A stretch of 35,069 nucleotides of DNA from Rhodospirillum sp. (GTDB lineage Bacteria; Pseudomonadota; Alphaproteobacteria; Rhodospirillales; Rhodospirillaceae), in NCBI GenBank assembly GCA_021741145.1, contig JAIOYK010000058.1, forward strand, positions 1-35,069, in the 5' to 3' direction. This document shows positions 33,360-35,069 of the stretch, piece after piece. The position numbers and the translations under genes were made by a program. How positions within the stretch are numbered: position 1 is the stretch's first letter; each line of letters starts with the position of its first letter. The notes under the pieces are model-generated. The model ran no database searches, had not been told where the DNA came from, and worked only from the letters and a program-made list of their open reading frames with translations.

Positions 33360-34319
33360 TCACTTGGACCGGCCCATTTGCTTTGCCAGGTCGCGGTAGG
33401 CCGCGAGGTTCTCTGCAATGGTCGCCTTGAGCGCCTCGCCCGATATGACGCGCACGGGCTGGCCCAGCTTGGTCATGAAGGCCTTGAACTCATCCGAGGA
33501 GGCGACGTCGGTGAAGATTTTTTCAAGCTTGGCGACAATGGCGCCGTCCGTCCCGGCGGGCGCCAGGATGCCGACGATCGAGGGAAACTCGGCCATGTAC
33601 CCAGCATCCTTCAGCGTCGGAACGTCGGGGAAATCGGGGTCCCGTGTTCCGTCAAGAACAGCCAGGAGACGAAGCTTTCCATCCTGGACCAGATCGCGAT
33701 AGGCAGGAACCAGCGCCACGTCCACATGTTTTCCCAGCACCGCGACGGTCGCCGCAGACGCTCCGTCGAACGGCACATGGCGCAAGGCGGCCCCCGTCTG
33801 ATTGGCGACGGAAGTGAAGGCCAGATGAGCCCCTCCCATCGCGCCCGCCGTGCCATAGGTCACAGCGGTCCCGGATTTGGCAGCCGTGATCAACTCGTCG
33901 AGCGTTTGGTAAGGCGCGTCGGCATTGACCAGCACGCCGTGATAGGGACCCGAGTAGTTCATGATCGGGATGAAGTCGGTCGTGGTGTCATAGCCAACGG
34001 GCCGAAGCGCAGGCGTAACGAAGGAGGGAGACGAGGTCGTCGCGATGAGCGTGTAGCCATCGGGCTTCGCTGCGGCGACCGCGCGCATGGCGTTCGTGCC
34101 ACTGCTTCCCGGCTGATTTTCCACGACGAAGGGTTGCCCCGCGACCTTCTCGGCCATCGCCGCCATTTGGCGCGCGGAGATATCGGTCGTGCCCCCGGCC
34201 CCATAGGGCACCACGATGGTTATGGGGCGGCTCGGATAGTCCCCGGCGAGGGCGCCATGGGTCTGTACGAATAGGGTGCAGGCGGCGATCGCCATGCCAA
34301 TGCGGCGCATGGTATTCAT
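33360..34319 (-). CDS. tctC: Tripartite tricarboxylate transporter binding protein (TctC), third copy
   Basis: The product is 319 residues with a signal peptide of about 25 residues ending HGALAG. Features are DYPSRPITIVVPYGAGGTTD, VVENQPGSSGTNAM and AAKPDGYTLIATTSSPSF. It is clearly more distant from the other two TctC proteins than they are from each other. The start at 34319 follows GGAGGAA by four bases; the frame runs open to 34415 without conservation. It is the first gene of the Module IV operon. Confidence 0.93.
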   Translation of the reverse strand: MNTMRRIGMAIAACTLFVQTHGALAGDYPSRPITIVVPYGAGGTTDISARQMAAMAEKVAGQPFVVENQPGSSGTNAMRAVAAAKPDGYTLIATTSSPSFVTPALRPVGYDTTTDFIPIMNYSGPYHGVLVNADAPYQTLDELITAAKSGTAVTYGTAGAMGGAHLAFTSVANQTGAALRHVPFDGASAATVAVLGKHVDVALVPAYRDLVQDGKLRLLAVLDGTRDPDFPDVPTLKDAGYMAEFPSIVGILAPAGTDGAIVAKLEKIFTDVASSDEFKAFMTKLGQPVRVISGEALKATIAENLAAYRDLAKQMGRSK

Positions 34320-34577
34320 AAGTTTCCTCCACAAAGTTTTACTTTGTACTTTTTGTTCATCCCCCACCTCTCGGCGGGCAAGATGCGGTTTTTCACGCAC
34401 GACCACGGCTACCACGAGTGACCGTGGATCGGTTTTTACATTTCGGCGGACAATCCCGGTCCTTTTTCGAAACGAGCGCCAATGTGCGCGTTGATTTCAG
34501 TCTAATTGTTAGATTATCTTTATTAAAACGCGAATATCTTCATATTTAATCGCATTTTTCTAACCAATTATATTCGA
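34320..34577 (-). promoter_or_regulatory. Leader and promoter region of the TctC-TctB-TctA operon
   Basis: These 258 bases carry no gene. The distal half is AT-rich and contains a palindrome, TCTAATTGTTAGA (34501-34513, arms TCTAA/TTAGA), next to GATAAT on the minus strand, a possible -10 box. No clear -35 or local regulator gene was found. It ends at the tip of an IS1380 fragment. Confidence 0.4.
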
Positions 34578-34931
34578 CCTCGGAGAAGTCACGGGACCGG
34601 AGCCAGACCTTCGGAATAGTGAATAATAATAGTTAGTTACGTTAGTATGTGAGGTGGGTGAAAATTCACAGGGTGTTTTTCGGGGATGCGGTTTGGTGAC
34701 CACGGGAAGCGGCAGGTTCTTGCCGCCTTTGATGGGGGCGATATCCCCTCGGACGCAGGCGGGGTGTTGTTACGGGAGACGGCGGAGCGCCTGAACCTGT
34801 TCGGACGCATGGCGGCCTGTTTCGAAGACCGGCGTAAGGCCGATCAGGTCACCCATACCCTGCCCAACCTGCTGGCCCAACGGGTTACCGGCATCGCGCT
34901 GGGCTACGAGGATCTCACCGACCACGACAGC
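34578..34931 (+). mobile_element. IS1380-family 5' end fragment (copy C)
   Basis: The tip near 34578 reads CCTCGGAGAAGTCACGGGAC. An AT-rich leader follows, then the transposase start at 34686: MRFGDHGKRQVLAAFDGGDI, LLRETAERLNLFGRMAACF and RVTGIALGYEDLTDHDS. It breaks off near 34931, where unrelated sequence begins. Only about 82 transposase residues remain, before any catalytic residue. It is the best-preserved of the three 5' ends in the window and runs in the opposite direction to the other two. Confidence 0.78.
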
Positions 34932-35069
34932 AGAGGTGGTCCCCATTGTTTGGACAGCTTGGCGGCTTTGTTAAGCTGTTCCCGGTTTGATGATCATGCC
35001 GCCAGCGCTGCACCCATCACCCTGTCCGGGGCATGCCCCGGACAGGGTGATGGCGCGATTTGATGATAG
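34932..35069. mobile_element. Probable second IS end interrupting the IS1380 copy
   Basis: The sequence after 34932 begins AGAGGTGGTCCCCATTGTTTGGACAG, quoted here only as AGAGGTGGTCCCCATTG; it resembles the terminal repeat style of IS3-family elements (TGAxxxGxxCCC). It continues to the window end without coding signal. It contains a perfect 40-base palindrome (35014-35053) bracketed by TTTGATGAT at 34986-34994 and 35059-35067. The assignment is tentative. Confidence 0.35.
35014..35053. repeat. Perfect 40-base palindrome
   Basis: Two 20-base arms meet without a spacer: CCATCACCCTGTCCGGGGCA is followed directly by its reverse complement, centred between 35033 and 35034. As RNA it would form a long GC-rich hairpin. 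Direct repeats TTTGATGAT lie 19 bases upstream and 5 bases downstream. Confidence 0.85.

Overview
The window is GC-rich DNA, most likely from an alphaproteobacterium. This rests on protein families and gene style: many TRAP and tripartite tricarboxylate (TTT) transporters, IclR and LysR regulators, and IS5, IS3 and IS1380 elements. No rRNA, tRNA, CRISPR array or phage structural gene was seen, so the taxonomic call is an inference. It is an accessory region specialised for uptake and breakdown of organic acids, cut into modules by decayed insertion sequences.

Layout. (i) 1-1641: three IS remnants and an unrecognised frameshifted gene. (ii) Module I, 1606-11914: a leaderless substrate-binding-domain protein, a PrpF-type isomerase and an AcnD-type aconitase on the minus strand, with a divergent IclR regulator. 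Next come an alpha/beta hydrolase, a fused TRAP permease and a TAXI-type binding protein on the minus strand, with a divergent LysR regulator. (iii) 11974-13477: an internally deleted IS3 element sitting inside an IS1380 fragment. (iv) Module II, 13652-16470: a ThDP-dependent decarboxylase/synthase-like enzyme, an IclR regulator and a decayed aldehyde dehydrogenase, cut off by a decayed IS5-family element (16471-17285). (v) Module III, 17299-29328: one long minus-strand run of twelve genes under a divergent LysR gene (29492-30391). In transcription order it is 2-hydroxyacid dehydrogenase, RraA-like aldolase, TctC, TctB, TctA, amidohydrolase, a second TctC, DctP, DctQ, DctM, SMP-30 lactonase and MFS exporter. 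(vi) Module IV, 30468-34319: a second TctC-TctB-TctA-amidohydrolase cassette, minus strand. (vii) 34578-35069: another IS1380 end, itself interrupted.

Working together. The transporters would import carboxylates. Amidohydrolase, lactonase, PrpF-type isomerase, aconitase-type hydratase, RraA-type aldolase and hydroxyacid dehydrogenase would open, isomerise, hydrate, cleave and reduce them towards central metabolism. Several of these families also occur in the lower protocatechuate 4,5-cleavage (2-pyrone-4,6-dicarboxylate/oxalomesaconate) pathway, but no ring-cleavage enzyme is present and the real substrates cannot be read from sequence. The transport operons also carry strong hairpins between genes, which probably set the ratio of binding protein to permease.
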